Below, piece after piece: positions 17,478 through 26,385 of a stretch of 52,977 bases of DNA. This stretch comes from an uncultured Opitutales bacterium (GTDB lineage Bacteria; Verrucomicrobiota; Verrucomicrobiia; Opitutales; UBA2995), in the NCBI GenBank assembly GCA_938075565.1, contig CALJGU010000045.1, forward strand, positions 1-52,977, read 5' to 3'. The position numbers were made by a program, and so were the translations under genes. Below the pieces are notes generated by a model, which saw only the letters and a list, made by a program, of their open reading frames with translations, was not told the DNA's origin and did no database searches. Within the stretch, counting starts at the first letter, position 1. Each line of letters opens with the position of its first letter.

Positions 17478-18074
17478 TTAAACGTAAGGAAGTTTCTTAG
17501 CAGTGGCATTAATTTGCTCATCGCCTTCAAGTAACTCAGCAATGGGATCCCACTTGCCTTCCACCAAACTATCGCGGGCAGACTCACGGATGAAGCAAGT
17601 GACTTCCTGATCACCAAAGCGAATCCGTTGGTTTTCAACGTCGATGGTGACGACCGTGGTAGGATCTGCCTCAACGGCAGCGGCAATGCTTTGGATGTCT
17701 TCTTTGGTAGCTACCGCAAGAGGTAATCCCAAGGTGGTGCTGTTACCAAAAAAGATCTCAGCAAATCCTTCTGCAATCACACCAGAGAAGCCAGCCTTGG
17801 CAATCGCCTGAGGTGCATGCTCTCGAGAACTGCCACAACCAAAATTGTTTCCACTAAGCAGAATTGAAGCTCCGGCGAAGCGCTGTTCATTAAGCGGATG
17901 CTCCTTATTCGATCCATCTTCGTTCTTTCGAACATCGTAGAACATAAACTCACCAAGCCCATCAAAGGTAATGCACTTCATGAACCGTGCAGGTATGATG
18001 CGGTCAGTATCGATATCGTTGCCGGGGACAGAAACAGCCGTCCCGGACACTTGAGTAATTTTTTCTAAAGCCAT
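17478..18074 (-). CDS. leuD: 3-isopropylmalate dehydratase small subunit
   Basis: A 198-residue subunit of isopropylmalate isomerase in leucine synthesis. The family hallmarks GNDIDTDRIIPARFMK near the N-terminus and LLSGNNFGCGSSREHAPQAI in the middle are clear. It forms a heterodimer with the product of leuC, which lies 20 bases upstream on the same strand. Length is typical (about 200). Confidence 0.95.
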   Translation of the reverse strand: MALEKITQVSGTAVSVPGNDIDTDRIIPARFMKCITFDGLGEFMFYDVRKNEDGSNKEHPLNEQRFAGASILLSGNNFGCGSSREHAPQAIAKAGFSGVIAEGFAEIFFGNSTTLGLPLAVATKEDIQSIAAAVEADPTTVVTIDVENQRIRFGDQEVTCFIRESARDSLVEGKWDPIAELLEGDEQINATAKKLPYV

Positions 18075-18094
18075 GGAAATAAATTTTGAGTGAT

Positions 18095-19519
18095 TTACAC
18101 AGATGCAGTTTCTGACACGCCGAACACTTCCCGAACATCGGAAACTTTCCCGGTGATGGCCGCAGCTGCAACCATGAGAGGACTCATCAACAAAGTCCTA
18201 CCAGTGGGACTACCCTGGCGGCCTTTAAAGTTACGATTACTTGAGCTGGCGCAAATCTGATCGCCGACCAACTTGTCGGGATTCATGGCCAGACACATAG
18301 AACAACCCGCGGCTCGCCACTCGAAGCCTGCAGAGATGAAGATCTTATCCAGACCCTTTTCCTCGGCAATAGAAGCTACGACTTGAGAACCAGGAACCAC
18401 GATGGCCTGAACACCATCGGCGACTAGTCTACCCTCAATGTGTTTGGCTACTTCTTCAAAATCGCTTAAACGACCGTTGGTGCAGGAACCGATGAACGCG
18501 ACATCGATACTAATACCTTTAATCGGAGCCCCTCCTTCAAATTGCATAAACTCCAGTGCTTCTTCAATCCCGGCTACCTGATCTTCTGGAACTGAATCGG
18601 GAGAAGGTATGTTCTCATCGATTGAAATTCCCTGCCCTGGGTTGATCCCCCAAGTTACGGTGGGAGCAATGTCTGCTGCGTTGATCTCGACAACGTCGTC
18701 ATAATCACAATCCGTATCGGAAGCGTATGACTTCCAAGTCTCTACTGCGGCATCCCAGGCTTCACCTTCAGGAGAATAGGGGCGACCTTTCAAATAGGCG
18801 AAAGTAGTTTCGTCAGGATTAACATATCCGCAACGAGCTCCTCCTTCGATGGACATGTTACACACAGTCATCCGTTCCTCCATAGTCATGGAGTCAAAGA
18901 CTTCGCCTCCATATTCGTAGGCGAATCCTGTTCCACCATTCACACCCAGCATACGGATGATATGAAGGGCTACGTCCTTTGCATAAACTCCAGGGCTCAA
19001 TTGGCCATTCACATTAATGCGACGGACCATGAGTTTACTCATGGCCATGGTCTGCGTGGCCAAAATGTTACGGACCTGGCTGGTTCCGACTCCAAAAGCA
19101 ATGGCTCCGAACGCTCCATGCGTGGAAGTGTGAGAGTCACCACAGGCAATCGTCGTGCCTGGCTGGGTAATCCCCTGCTCAGGGCCCACGATGTGCACGA
19201 CCCCTTGTTTCCCAGAATCTAAATCAAAAAATGTGATATCGCTCTCAGCACAATTTTTGCGGAGCTCTTTGATCATAGCATCAGCCAAAGCATCGGAGAA
19301 TGGCTCGACGGTCTCGTTGGTAGGGACAATGTGATCCACCGTTGCAAATGTGCGATCAGGGAACTTCACACCGAGCCCCATCTCGCGAAGCATACCAAAT
19401 GCTTGCGGACTGGTGACCTCGTGAATGAGGTGCGTTCCTATGAACAACTGGGTCTCTCCGCTAGACAATGTGCGAACGGTGTGAGCATTCCAAACTTTCT
19501 CAAATAGACTCTTAGCCAT
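18095..19519 (-). CDS. leuC: 3-isopropylmalate dehydratase large subunit
   Basis: A 474-residue aconitase-family enzyme that converts 2-isopropylmalate to 3-isopropylmalate. The three cluster cysteines are visible: C346 in FIGSCTNGR, and C406 and C409 in [13 protein letters not shown]. Other landmarks are [16 protein letters not shown] and the C-terminal [11 protein letters not shown]-type segment. It is first in a leuC-leuD unit that may continue into exbB-exbD. No leader peptide with leucine codons or T-box was seen in the 150 bp upstream. Confidence 0.95.
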   Translation of the reverse strand: MAKSLFEKVWNAHTVRTLSSGETQLFIGTHLIHEVTSPQAFGMLREMGLGVKFPDRTFATVDHIVPTNETVEPFSDALADAMIKELRKNCAESDITFFDLDSGKQGVVHIVGPEQGITQPGTTIACGDSHTSTHGAFGAIAFGVGTSQVRNILATQTMAMSKLMVRRINVNGQLSPGVYAKDVALHIIRMLGVNGGTGFAYEYGGEVFDSMTMEERMTVCNMSIEGGARCGYVNPDETTFAYLKGRPYSPEGEAWDAAVETWKSYASDTDCDYDDVVEINAADIAPTVTWGINPGQGISIDENIPSPDSVPEDQVAGIEEALEFMQFEGGAPIKGISIDVAFIGSCTNGRLSDFEEVAKHIEGRLVADGVQAIVVPGSQVVASIAEEKGLDKIFISAGFEWRAAGCSMCLAMNPDKLVGDQICASSSNRNFKGRQGSPTGRTLLMSPLMVAAAAITGKVSDVREVFGVSETASV

Positions 19520-19673
19520 GGGTCAAACGTGTGATTATTTTCGAAACCGCGAGATTAAGAGCAAAAGCATCTGACAGAGCAACCAATTTTAGAACCCCGT
19601 TGGAATAAAGCTACCCGTGGAAAAAAATGAGGATTTTTGATTGCATATGGGGGCCCAGATTTAGACTTCAGGC

Positions 19674-20657
19674 ATGCACTATCGATCATTTGGAAGGGAA
19701 CGAATCGAAATCTCTGAAGTAGGACTGGGTTGCTGGCAGATTGGCGGCAATTGGGCAGAAGTCGAAGAATCGACCGCCCGGGATATCCTTAGGACGTCAC
19801 TCGACAGAGGGATTAACTTGCTAGACACAGCCGATGTCTACGGCGCCGGTCGTAGTGAATCAATCATCGGTGACTATCTGGGAGGAAAAACAGACGACCT
19901 TTTCATTGCCACCAAAGTAGGTCGAGGCGAAGGCATCTACCCGGACAACTACACAGCAGATACGATTCGCCCTCGCATCGAGGATTCTCTGCGCCGGCTA
20001 AAAGTCGAAGCTCTGGACCTTGTGCAAACTCACTGCATTCCACTTGAGGCTATGGAGGAAGGGTCCACTTATCAGGTCCTACGCGATTTGCAGCGGGAAG
20101 GAAAAATCATTCGATTTGGTGCCAGCGTGGAAACGATGGAGGAAGCCAATTGGGCCATAGACAACATTCCCGACCTCTATTCCCTGCAGATTATTTTCAA
20201 CGTCTTTCGACAGAAACCCATCTCGGATCTCTTCGATCAGGCCAAAGCCAAGCAAGTCGGAATTCTAGCCCGTGTGCCGCTAGCGAGTGGACTGCTGACC
20301 GGGAAGTTCACCCCAGAGTCAACCTTCGGGGAAGGCGATCATCGGACTTTCAATAAGGATGGAGAAGCCTTCAATGTAGGTGAAACGTTTGCCGGTCTCC
20401 CTTTCCTCAAAGGAGTTGAAATGGCAAACGCACTCAAAGCGATGAAAGAGCCTTCCATGCCCATGGCTCAATGGGCTCTCCGCTGGATTCTCGATTTCGA
20501 TGCTGTCTCCACCGTTATTCCTGGCGCATCCAAAGTCAGTCAGATCGAAAGCAATGCAGCCGCCTCTTCTCTCGAATCACTAAGCGAAGAAACCCATCAG
20601 GAACTTCGGGAATTCTACGAGAACTCGATCAAGGACCACATCCGCGGCCCCTATTGA
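19674..20657 (+). CDS. Aldo/keto reductase
   Basis: A 327-residue cytoplasmic NAD(P)H-dependent oxidoreductase with the AKR barrel. The catalytic tetrad is readable: D51 and Y56 in LLDTADVYGAG, K81 in FIATKVGRG, H120 in LVQTHC. The C-terminal cofactor segment VSTVIPGASKVSQIESNAAA is typical. Substrate is unknown. It is divergent from leuC and is followed by an inverted GTAG-hairpin element. Confidence 0.9.
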   Translation: MHYRSFGRERIEISEVGLGCWQIGGNWAEVEESTARDILRTSLDRGINLLDTADVYGAGRSESIIGDYLGGKTDDLFIATKVGRGEGIYPDNYTADTIRPRIEDSLRRLKVEALDLVQTHCIPLEAMEEGSTYQVLRDLQREGKIIRFGASVETMEEANWAIDNIPDLYSLQIIFNVFRQKPISDLFDQAKAKQVGILARVPLASGLLTGKFTPESTFGEGDHRTFNKDGEAFNVGETFAGLPFLKGVEMANALKAMKEPSMPMAQWALRWILDFDAVSTVIPGASKVSQIESNAAASSLESLSEETHQELREFYENSIKDHIRGPY

Positions 20658-20663
20658 ATACGC

Positions 20664-20751
20664 GTAGGGCCCGATGCTCGCATCGACGCCTTGTTCAAAA
20701 AGCAAAAATGCTTAGGCCTACTAACCGACGCCCTCGGCGAGGACGTCCTAC
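20664..20751. repeat. Inverted GTAG-hairpin pair (REP/BIME-like)
   Basis: Plus-strand unit: GTAG (20664-20667), then GGCC and CGATG-CTCG-CATCG. Minus-strand unit: GTAG (20748-20751 on the complement), then GACG-T-CCTC-GCC-GAGG-G-CGTC, a nine-pair stem with one mismatch. The spacer of about 35 bases is AT-rich and holds a further CTAC. It fills the space between convergent aldo/keto reductase and glnS genes and may also terminate both. Confidence 0.72.
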
Positions 20752-20795
20752 CTTTAATACAAGATTGAGTATACCGAAATCAACAGATCTGAGGA

Positions 20796-22463
20796 TTACT
20801 TCTTCTGCTTCTTGCCCCAGGAATCACGAAGGCCGACGGTACGATTAAATACCGTCGTTTCCTCCGAGCTATCGGGGTCGATGCTGAAGTAGCCTTTGCG
20901 CTCAAACTGAATAGGATCTCCAAGTTGAGCGTTCTTGAGTTCAGGTTCACCGTAGGCAGTGATCACATTCAAAGAGTCAGGGTTTATGTTTTGGATAAAA
21001 TCCCCACCTTCTTCAGGATCCTCGTTGAGGAAAAGGTGGTCATACAAACGAACTTCTAAAGGCACGTTCTCGGTAGCACTCACAAAGTGAATCGTTCCCT
21101 TTACCTTTCGCCCATCCTCCGTGTTGGCGCCTCGAGATTCCGGATCGAATTCGGCCAGTATCTCTATGATATTACCCTCATCATCCTTAATGATCTCGGT
21201 AGCGGTAATATAACAGGCATAGCGCAAGCGCACTTCGCGCCCCACCGTTAAGCGAAAATACTTTCGCGGCGCCTCTTCCATAAAGTCATCTCGCTCAATG
21301 TATATCTCGCGAGTGAGAGGTACCTTACGTTTCCCAAAAGATTCATCTCCAGGATGATTGGGTCCTTCGTACCACTCAACTTCGCCTTCAGGGAAATTGG
21401 TGATGGTAACCTTCAATGGATCGAGGACAGCCATTCGGCGGGCCGCTTTCACTTCCAGGTCCTGACGCAGACAAAACTCCAATAGAGAAATATCAATGAG
21501 TTGGCTTTGCTTGGTCACACCAGCTCGATTGGCAAACTCATGGATAGCCTCAGAGGTATACCCTCTTCTTCTGAACCCACTCAAAGTAGGCATCCGGGGA
21601 TCATCCCATCCATTTACAAATCCCTCCTCTACCAAGCGGAGCAACTTGCGTTTACTCATTACCGTGTGAGTCAGATTGAGACGAGAGAACTCGATTTGTC
21701 GTGGCTGACTGGGTACAGGTAGATTTTCAATAAACCAGTTATAGAGGGGACGATGGTTTTCGAACTCAAGGGAACAGAGGCTGTGAGTAATTCCCTCGAT
21801 CGCATCCCCCTGGCCGTGTGCAAAATCATACATTGGATAAATACACCAAGCATCACCGGTCCGGTAATGATTATGATGCAGAATCCGGTAAAGGACAGGA
21901 TCGCGCATATTCAGGTTCGGATGCGCCATATCGATTTTCGCACGAAGCACTTTGGCTCCATCCTCCAAGTCACCGCTCTTCATTTGTTCGAAGAGTTCCA
22001 GATTCTCCTCCGCACTGCGGTTGCGGTAAGGACTCTCTTTACCAGGCTCAGTTAAATTACCTCGGTAATCCTTCATCTCTTCCAAGGTCAAGTCGTCTAC
22101 ATACGCCTTGCCTTCCTTGATGAGAACGAGCGCCCAATCGTAGAGCTGCTGATAGTAATCGGAGGCAAAGAACAAGTTGTCGCCCCACTCCACGCCCAAC
22201 CACTTCAAGTCTGCGATGATCGCATCCACGTAGGACATGTCTTCCTTGCTAGGATTGGTGTCGTCCATCCGCAGGTGAAATCGTCCCTGATAATCCTGGG
22301 CAATCGAATAATTAGTCAGGATGGCCTTGGAATGACCGATATGAAGATACCCATTGGGTTCTGGAGGAAAACGCGTGACAATCTTCTCGTGTTTGCCAGC
22401 AACCAGTTCCTCGTCGATGATATCTCGGATAAAGTTAGTAGGTTTGGATTCTTCCTCGCTCAT
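20796..22463 (-). CDS. glnS: Glutamine--tRNA ligase
   Basis: A 555-residue class I aminoacyl-tRNA synthetase. It has [20 protein letters not shown] near residue 30 (the HIGH motif in the GlnRS form with PPEPNG) and the KMSKS counterpart [11 protein letters not shown] near residue 270, followed by the GlnRS-type beta-barrel anticodon domain ending with [13 protein letters not shown]. The PPEPN form separates GlnRS from GluRS, which is PSPTG. Its presence with a separate gltX suggests direct charging of tRNA-Gln in this organism. Confidence 0.95.
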   Translation of the reverse strand: MSEEESKPTNFIRDIIDEELVAGKHEKIVTRFPPEPNGYLHIGHSKAILTNYSIAQDYQGRFHLRMDDTNPSKEDMSYVDAIIADLKWLGVEWGDNLFFASDYYQQLYDWALVLIKEGKAYVDDLTLEEMKDYRGNLTEPGKESPYRNRSAEENLELFEQMKSGDLEDGAKVLRAKIDMAHPNLNMRDPVLYRILHHNHYRTGDAWCIYPMYDFAHGQGDAIEGITHSLCSLEFENHRPLYNWFIENLPVPSQPRQIEFSRLNLTHTVMSKRKLLRLVEEGFVNGWDDPRMPTLSGFRRRGYTSEAIHEFANRAGVTKQSQLIDISLLEFCLRQDLEVKAARRMAVLDPLKVTITNFPEGEVEWYEGPNHPGDESFGKRKVPLTREIYIERDDFMEEAPRKYFRLTVGREVRLRYACYITATEIIKDDEGNIIEILAEFDPESRGANTEDGRKVKGTIHFVSATENVPLEVRLYDHLFLNEDPEEGGDFIQNINPDSLNVITAYGEPELKNAQLGDPIQFERKGYFSIDPDSSEETTVFNRTVGLRDSWGKKQKK

Positions 22464-22587
22464 ATAAAAAGTTGGGATAGTGAGTTTTTATTTTGGCAGG
22501 TCAATGTTCAGAAATCTGTCAAACAGATGAAACAAATCAGTATTGGCTGTTGTTAATGTCTCATACAATGCAAACCGAACTCACATT

Positions 22588-23142
22588 ATGAAGATGCTTA
22601 TTCGCAATAGCCTACTGTTCTTAGCTCCACTGTTTCTTGCATTTGGTTGCAATACAACGTCTACGATTCAAAGCGTGGCCCGAGATGGTGAAGATTTTTC
22701 TCAATTTTCCACCTATGCCTTCATCAATAAAAACCGTGCCAGGACAGTACCGGGTGTAAATCCGGCCGAACTCATGTGGATCCCACCCATCGTGAAGGAG
22801 AAGCTACAGGCATTGGGTTACCGCGAAGTTCCGGAAGCAGAGGCAGATATGTTCATCTCCATCGAAACCGAGGTGACTGGTGGTCGCGAGAAAGGCGGAT
22901 TTTCGATTGGTATTGGAGGAGGAAGTTACAGCCGATCCGGAGGAAGTAGTGTCGGAGTCAGCTCTGGACCCATCGGAGCCGGCTACATAGAACAAAGTAC
23001 ACTTTCCATTCGCGTCACTGAGCCCGAAAAAGAAGAGCTTCTCTGGGTTGGATGGATCGACAAACTGGAAAACGACAAATTCAACCAGCAAGAGTTTACC
23101 AGCAAAGTTCGCGAAATTATGGACCAGTTTCCGGCCCAATAG
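22588..23142 (+). CDS. DUF4136 lipoprotein
   Basis: A 184-residue envelope lipoprotein. The signal MKMLIRNSLLFLAPLFLAFGC ends in a lipobox with Cys at residue 21. The mature part matches DUF4136 as I know it: FSTYAFINKNRA near the start, PIVKEKLQALGYREVPEAEADMF in the middle, a glycine/serine-rich loop, and LLWVGWIDKLEND near the end. Function is unknown. I use the ATG at 22588; an upstream start at 22543 would spoil the signal peptide. It runs convergently to gltX with only three bases between the stops. Confidence 0.8.
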   Translation: MKMLIRNSLLFLAPLFLAFGCNTTSTIQSVARDGEDFSQFSTYAFINKNRARTVPGVNPAELMWIPPIVKEKLQALGYREVPEAEADMFISIETEVTGGREKGGFSIGIGGGSYSRSGGSSVGVSSGPIGAGYIEQSTLSIRVTEPEKEELLWVGWIDKLENDKFNQQEFTSKVREIMDQFPAQ

Positions 23143-23145
23143 CCG

Positions 23146-24519
23146 TTAGGCCTGATAGCGAGCCGGGAACGCTTCCATTCGCGACAAGACCAAGTCTCTA
23201 CCCATAACCTCGAGCATTGGAATTAGGTCCGGGCCACCACTGGTGCCTGAAACGGAGTAGCGGGTCACTGGAAACCAAGCGAAGGGCTTTTCTTGCCCCT
23301 GGCTGGCAGCTAGATCTGTGAAGGCTTTGTTAAGGGAATCAACGTCCCAGGTTTCCACAGCCGCTAAAGCAGCTTGAACTTCCTTCAATCGCTCCAAGGG
23401 CTCGCCTTTCTTGAAAAGCCGCTCGCCTGCCTTTGGGTCAAAGATGAATGCATCGTCAAAGAAGTAGGCGACGAAATCTGGCAACTCTGCCATCGACCGA
23501 GTCTTTTCCTGACACAGCTTCAGAACGGCGTCGATATAGGAACCGTCTTCAGTTGCTACCCCAGCTTCCTGAAGCACAGGGATTGCCATCTCTCGAAAAG
23601 AGTCCATGGGCAAGCGACGAATTTGCTCGGTGTTGATATGAGCCAATTTCTTTTCATCGAAGCGGGCGTTGCCTTTTTGAATGCCTGAGAGATCGAATTT
23701 CTCAACCAGTTCATCCAAGGAAAATAGTTCCTGGTCGTCTTTGGCATTCCAGCCAAGCAAGGCCAGAAAGTTGACTAGACCATGCGGCAGGAAATGTCGT
23801 TTTTCGTAATCTTCAACATGTACGCCATCGCCCCGTTTACTCATTTTACCAGGACCCGAGCTATTCAGGATCATTGGAATGTGGGCAAAGTGCGGCAAGG
23901 GTGCGCCAAACGCCTTAAACAACTCACAGTGCTTGGTCGTATTGGACAGGTGGTCTTCTCCCCGGATCACATGCGTGATCCCCATGGTGATATCATCGAC
24001 TACATTCACCAAATGGAATACGGGCTCTCCATTGGAACGAACAATTACAAAGTCGCGCTCTTCTGCTCGAACTACCTTTCCTCGAATGGCATCGTCGATC
24101 TCCTGAGGCTCGGTTCGAACTTTTTCAATCTCCGCCTTATGGTATTCGTCGTATTCCGTGTAGCGCTCTCCCTCTAACTTAAAAAACACCGCGCCGTCCT
24201 TTTCGTAAGCTCGGCCCGCAACAAAGAGTTTTTGAATATACTCTTTATAGAGCTCGCCACGCTGGCTTTGGAAATAAGGGCCAAAATCCCCACCGACTTC
24301 CGGACCTTCATCCCAATCGAGGCCTAGCCAACGCATGCCGGACAACAACACTTCGAGGGCTTCATCGGTATTGCGCTCATGGTCTGTGTCTTCAACTCGA
24401 AGCACAAATGTTCCACCTGTATGGCGCGCGTATAGCCAATTGAATAAGGCGGTGCGCGCACTACCAATATGAAAAGTACCAGTGGGACTGGGTGCAAATC
24501 GAACTCGAACCTGAGACAT
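23146..24519 (-). CDS. gltX: Glutamate--tRNA ligase
   Basis: A 457-residue class I synthetase that charges tRNA-Glu. HIGH-equivalent [20 protein letters not shown] lies at the N-terminus and [14 protein letters not shown] is the KMSKS motif near residue 240. The C-terminal helical domain is of normal size. I start it at 24519 ([11 protein letters not shown]); the upstream ATG at 24564 adds 15 residues without family similarity. Confidence 0.95.
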   Translation of the reverse strand: MSQVRVRFAPSPTGTFHIGSARTALFNWLYARHTGGTFVLRVEDTDHERNTDEALEVLLSGMRWLGLDWDEGPEVGGDFGPYFQSQRGELYKEYIQKLFVAGRAYEKDGAVFFKLEGERYTEYDEYHKAEIEKVRTEPQEIDDAIRGKVVRAEERDFVIVRSNGEPVFHLVNVVDDITMGITHVIRGEDHLSNTTKHCELFKAFGAPLPHFAHIPMILNSSGPGKMSKRGDGVHVEDYEKRHFLPHGLVNFLALLGWNAKDDQELFSLDELVEKFDLSGIQKGNARFDEKKLAHINTEQIRRLPMDSFREMAIPVLQEAGVATEDGSYIDAVLKLCQEKTRSMAELPDFVAYFFDDAFIFDPKAGERLFKKGEPLERLKEVQAALAAVETWDVDSLNKAFTDLAASQGQEKPFAWFPVTRYSVSGTSGGPDLIPMLEVMGRDLVLSRMEAFPARYQA

Positions 24520-24643
24520 AACAGACAGTGGATTATATGGCTTTGAAAAAGGCCAAGCAGTCACTTGTGCCAGGGTTCCAAAGTCAACGCCTATCTGTAA
24601 AGGGATTTGACATTGGCTGCCCGCCCTAAACCCTCAGCCAAAT

Positions 24644-25423
24644 ATGGCCTACACCGGAGAAACGATAGATGTGGATGCCACTTTGCAGCGTCTCAATAAG
24701 GCAGCAAGCGAACGAGGCTTTGATTGTTTTTCCTTGGTCGAACAAGACGGCACCGTGGTGCCCTACTTTACTCGAGCTGCCAAAACTGAATCAGCACCAA
24801 GGATCTATCTTTTAGCAGGAATGCACGGCGACGAACCAGCGAGTCCATTGTCAGTCCTCGATCTTTTAGAAAATGACCTGCTGGGTATGGGTGTTGATTG
24901 GACTATTTTCCCCATGCTGAACCCGGCCGGTTTCAGAATAAACCAGCGCGAGAACCACCAGGGTGTTGATCTCAACCGCGAATACAAAGCACCGACAACG
25001 AAAGAGGTTAAGGCCCATGTAGAAGTCATTGAGCAATCGGAGCCCTGGGACCTGGCATTGATAATCCATGAAGATTGGGAATCGGAAGGCTACTACCTTT
25101 ATGATCTTCCGACGGAGTTAACCGATGGCTGGGCACCCAGGATAATTGAAGCGGTGAGTCGCGTTTGCCCGATTGATCTTAGCGATAGTATTGATGAAAT
25201 GTCAGCCAAGGGTGGAATTATTGCCCCACGACTGGAGGACATCGATACGGAGCCCAAACTGATGGGTCACTGGCCCGAACCCATTTTTATGCATGCAGAA
25301 GGTAAGATCCGGGGCACTTACACTTTCGAATCTCCTTCAAGCTTCGACTTCACTACGCGGATTCAAGCTCACAATGCAGCGATTTTGGCATCCGTAGAGC
25401 TGCTACTCGGTTCCAAACGGTAA
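24644..25423 (+). CDS. M14-family zinc carboxypeptidase-like or succinylglutamate desuccinylase-like hydrolase
   Basis: A 259-residue soluble protein. Zinc-ligand motif HGDE occurs in YLLAGMHGDEPASPLSVLDL; the substrate-binding NR pair is in GVDLNREYKAP; the third ligand is likely the His of LALIIHEDWESEGYYLYD. This pattern fits the M14 peptidase clan including AstE/AspA-like amidohydrolases. No signal peptide is seen, so it is probably cytoplasmic and could act on peptides or N-acyl amino acids. It is divergent from gltX and monocistronic. Confidence 0.8.
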   Translation: MAYTGETIDVDATLQRLNKAASERGFDCFSLVEQDGTVVPYFTRAAKTESAPRIYLLAGMHGDEPASPLSVLDLLENDLLGMGVDWTIFPMLNPAGFRINQRENHQGVDLNREYKAPTTKEVKAHVEVIEQSEPWDLALIIHEDWESEGYYLYDLPTELTDGWAPRIIEAVSRVCPIDLSDSIDEMSAKGGIIAPRLEDIDTEPKLMGHWPEPIFMHAEGKIRGTYTFESPSSFDFTTRIQAHNAAILASVELLLGSKR

Positions 25424-25583
25424 CTTTTTTCGATATTTTCGGATAAATCACTGAAGCCAGAAACAAATGGCCGGTTTAGTGCGTTATATACATATACAGA
25501 GGGAAATTCATTTCTCTTTGAACGTTCTTTGCAGTTTGGGACTCTAAACCCTTACCTATAAGTTCATACTCTAACGCATTCAT

Positions 25584-26198
25584 ATGAGAAACCTGATCGT
25601 CTCAGTCCTCCTAGGCGTCCTGTTATTTGGGGCGGGCTGTTCGACGACGCCCAGTGAACAGGCTTATCAGAACCCAGAACCTCGACTGGTGCCTGGAGAG
25701 GAAGCGTCTGCAGAACGAAAAAGCCTGGTATTTCCCACGGCACTCGCAGGTATTCCCTTTCGCAATTTGGAAGTGTATGAAGCCGAACACCCAGGATACG
25801 GAGTTGGTTACTTGTATGAGAACGAAGATACCCAACTGGATATTTCCGTCTACGACGGTGGCATGGATGAGATTGTTGAAGGAATTTATTCCGAGAATGT
25901 CCATCTGCAGTTTGAAGAAGCCAAAAAACAAATCGTGGCTGTGGAACGACAAGGCTTCTACAAGATCATCAGCGTAGTGACCGATGATTGGATCCATGTA
26001 GGGGGACAACCTTTCCTTTATTTCAACTATACCTTCGAAAACGGATTGGATACGAAATCGTCCTATCTCATGCTCACTGGTTACGATGGCAATTTTCTGA
26101 AAGTACGTCTGACCACTGATTCCAAATTGGATACCCAAGTATTCGACGCTTTTATGGATGACTTCGGCCGATTGATATCCGGACCCGGTGCATCGTAG
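25584..26198 (+). CDS. Lipoprotein of unknown function
   Basis: A 204-residue protein with a clear lipoprotein signal (LLGVLLFGAGCSTTP, Cys at about residue 19). The mature part is about 185 residues, acidic, with alternating beta-like segments (ISVYDGGMDEIVEG, FLYFNYTFENG, SSYLMLTGYDGNFLKVRLTT). I recognise no family. A hexanucleotide microsatellite starts nine bases after its stop codon. Confidence 0.7.
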   Translation: MRNLIVSVLLGVLLFGAGCSTTPSEQAYQNPEPRLVPGEEASAERKSLVFPTALAGIPFRNLEVYEAEHPGYGVGYLYENEDTQLDISVYDGGMDEIVEGIYSENVHLQFEEAKKQIVAVERQGFYKIISVVTDDWIHVGGQPFLYFNYTFENGLDTKSSYLMLTGYDGNFLKVRLTTDSKLDTQVFDAFMDDFGRLISGPGAS

Positions 26199-26207
26199 AG
26201 AAACGAG

Positions 26208-26264
26208 TCTTCCTCTTCCTCTTCCTCTTCCTCTTCCTCTTCCTCTTCCTCTTCCTCTTCCTCT
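26208..26264. repeat. Hexanucleotide microsatellite, (TCTTCC) x 9.5
   Basis: Fifty-seven bases of uninterrupted TCTTCC units, with no point changes. It is followed at once by GTGTTT-CT-AAACAC (26265-26278), a small hairpin. It lies between the ends of a lipoprotein gene and glgB, which converge, so a length change would not alter a protein. The antisense strand reads as polyglutamate, which is a by-product of the repeat. Confidence 0.95.
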
Positions 26265-26385
26265 GTGTTTCTAAACACCTCACTGAGCAATCAAGTGTTC
26301 AGAAAAAATGGATACCCTTGAAGCCGATTTGCAAGCAAATGCCCCTACCAGAAACCAGCAAAACACGAGTTTGAGAATTCCTCTC

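Noticed and set aside
19520-19673. Leucine attenuator or T-box before leuC.
   Set aside because: No run of leucine codons, T-box sequence or terminator hairpin was found in this spacer.
26208-26264. CRISPR-like repeat array.
   Set aside because: Units are six bases with no spacers; it is a microsatellite.
26081-26290. Minus-strand ORF with a long run of glutamates.
   Set aside because: It is the translation of the TCTTCC microsatellite on the antisense strand of a lipoprotein gene; no ribosome site, no family.
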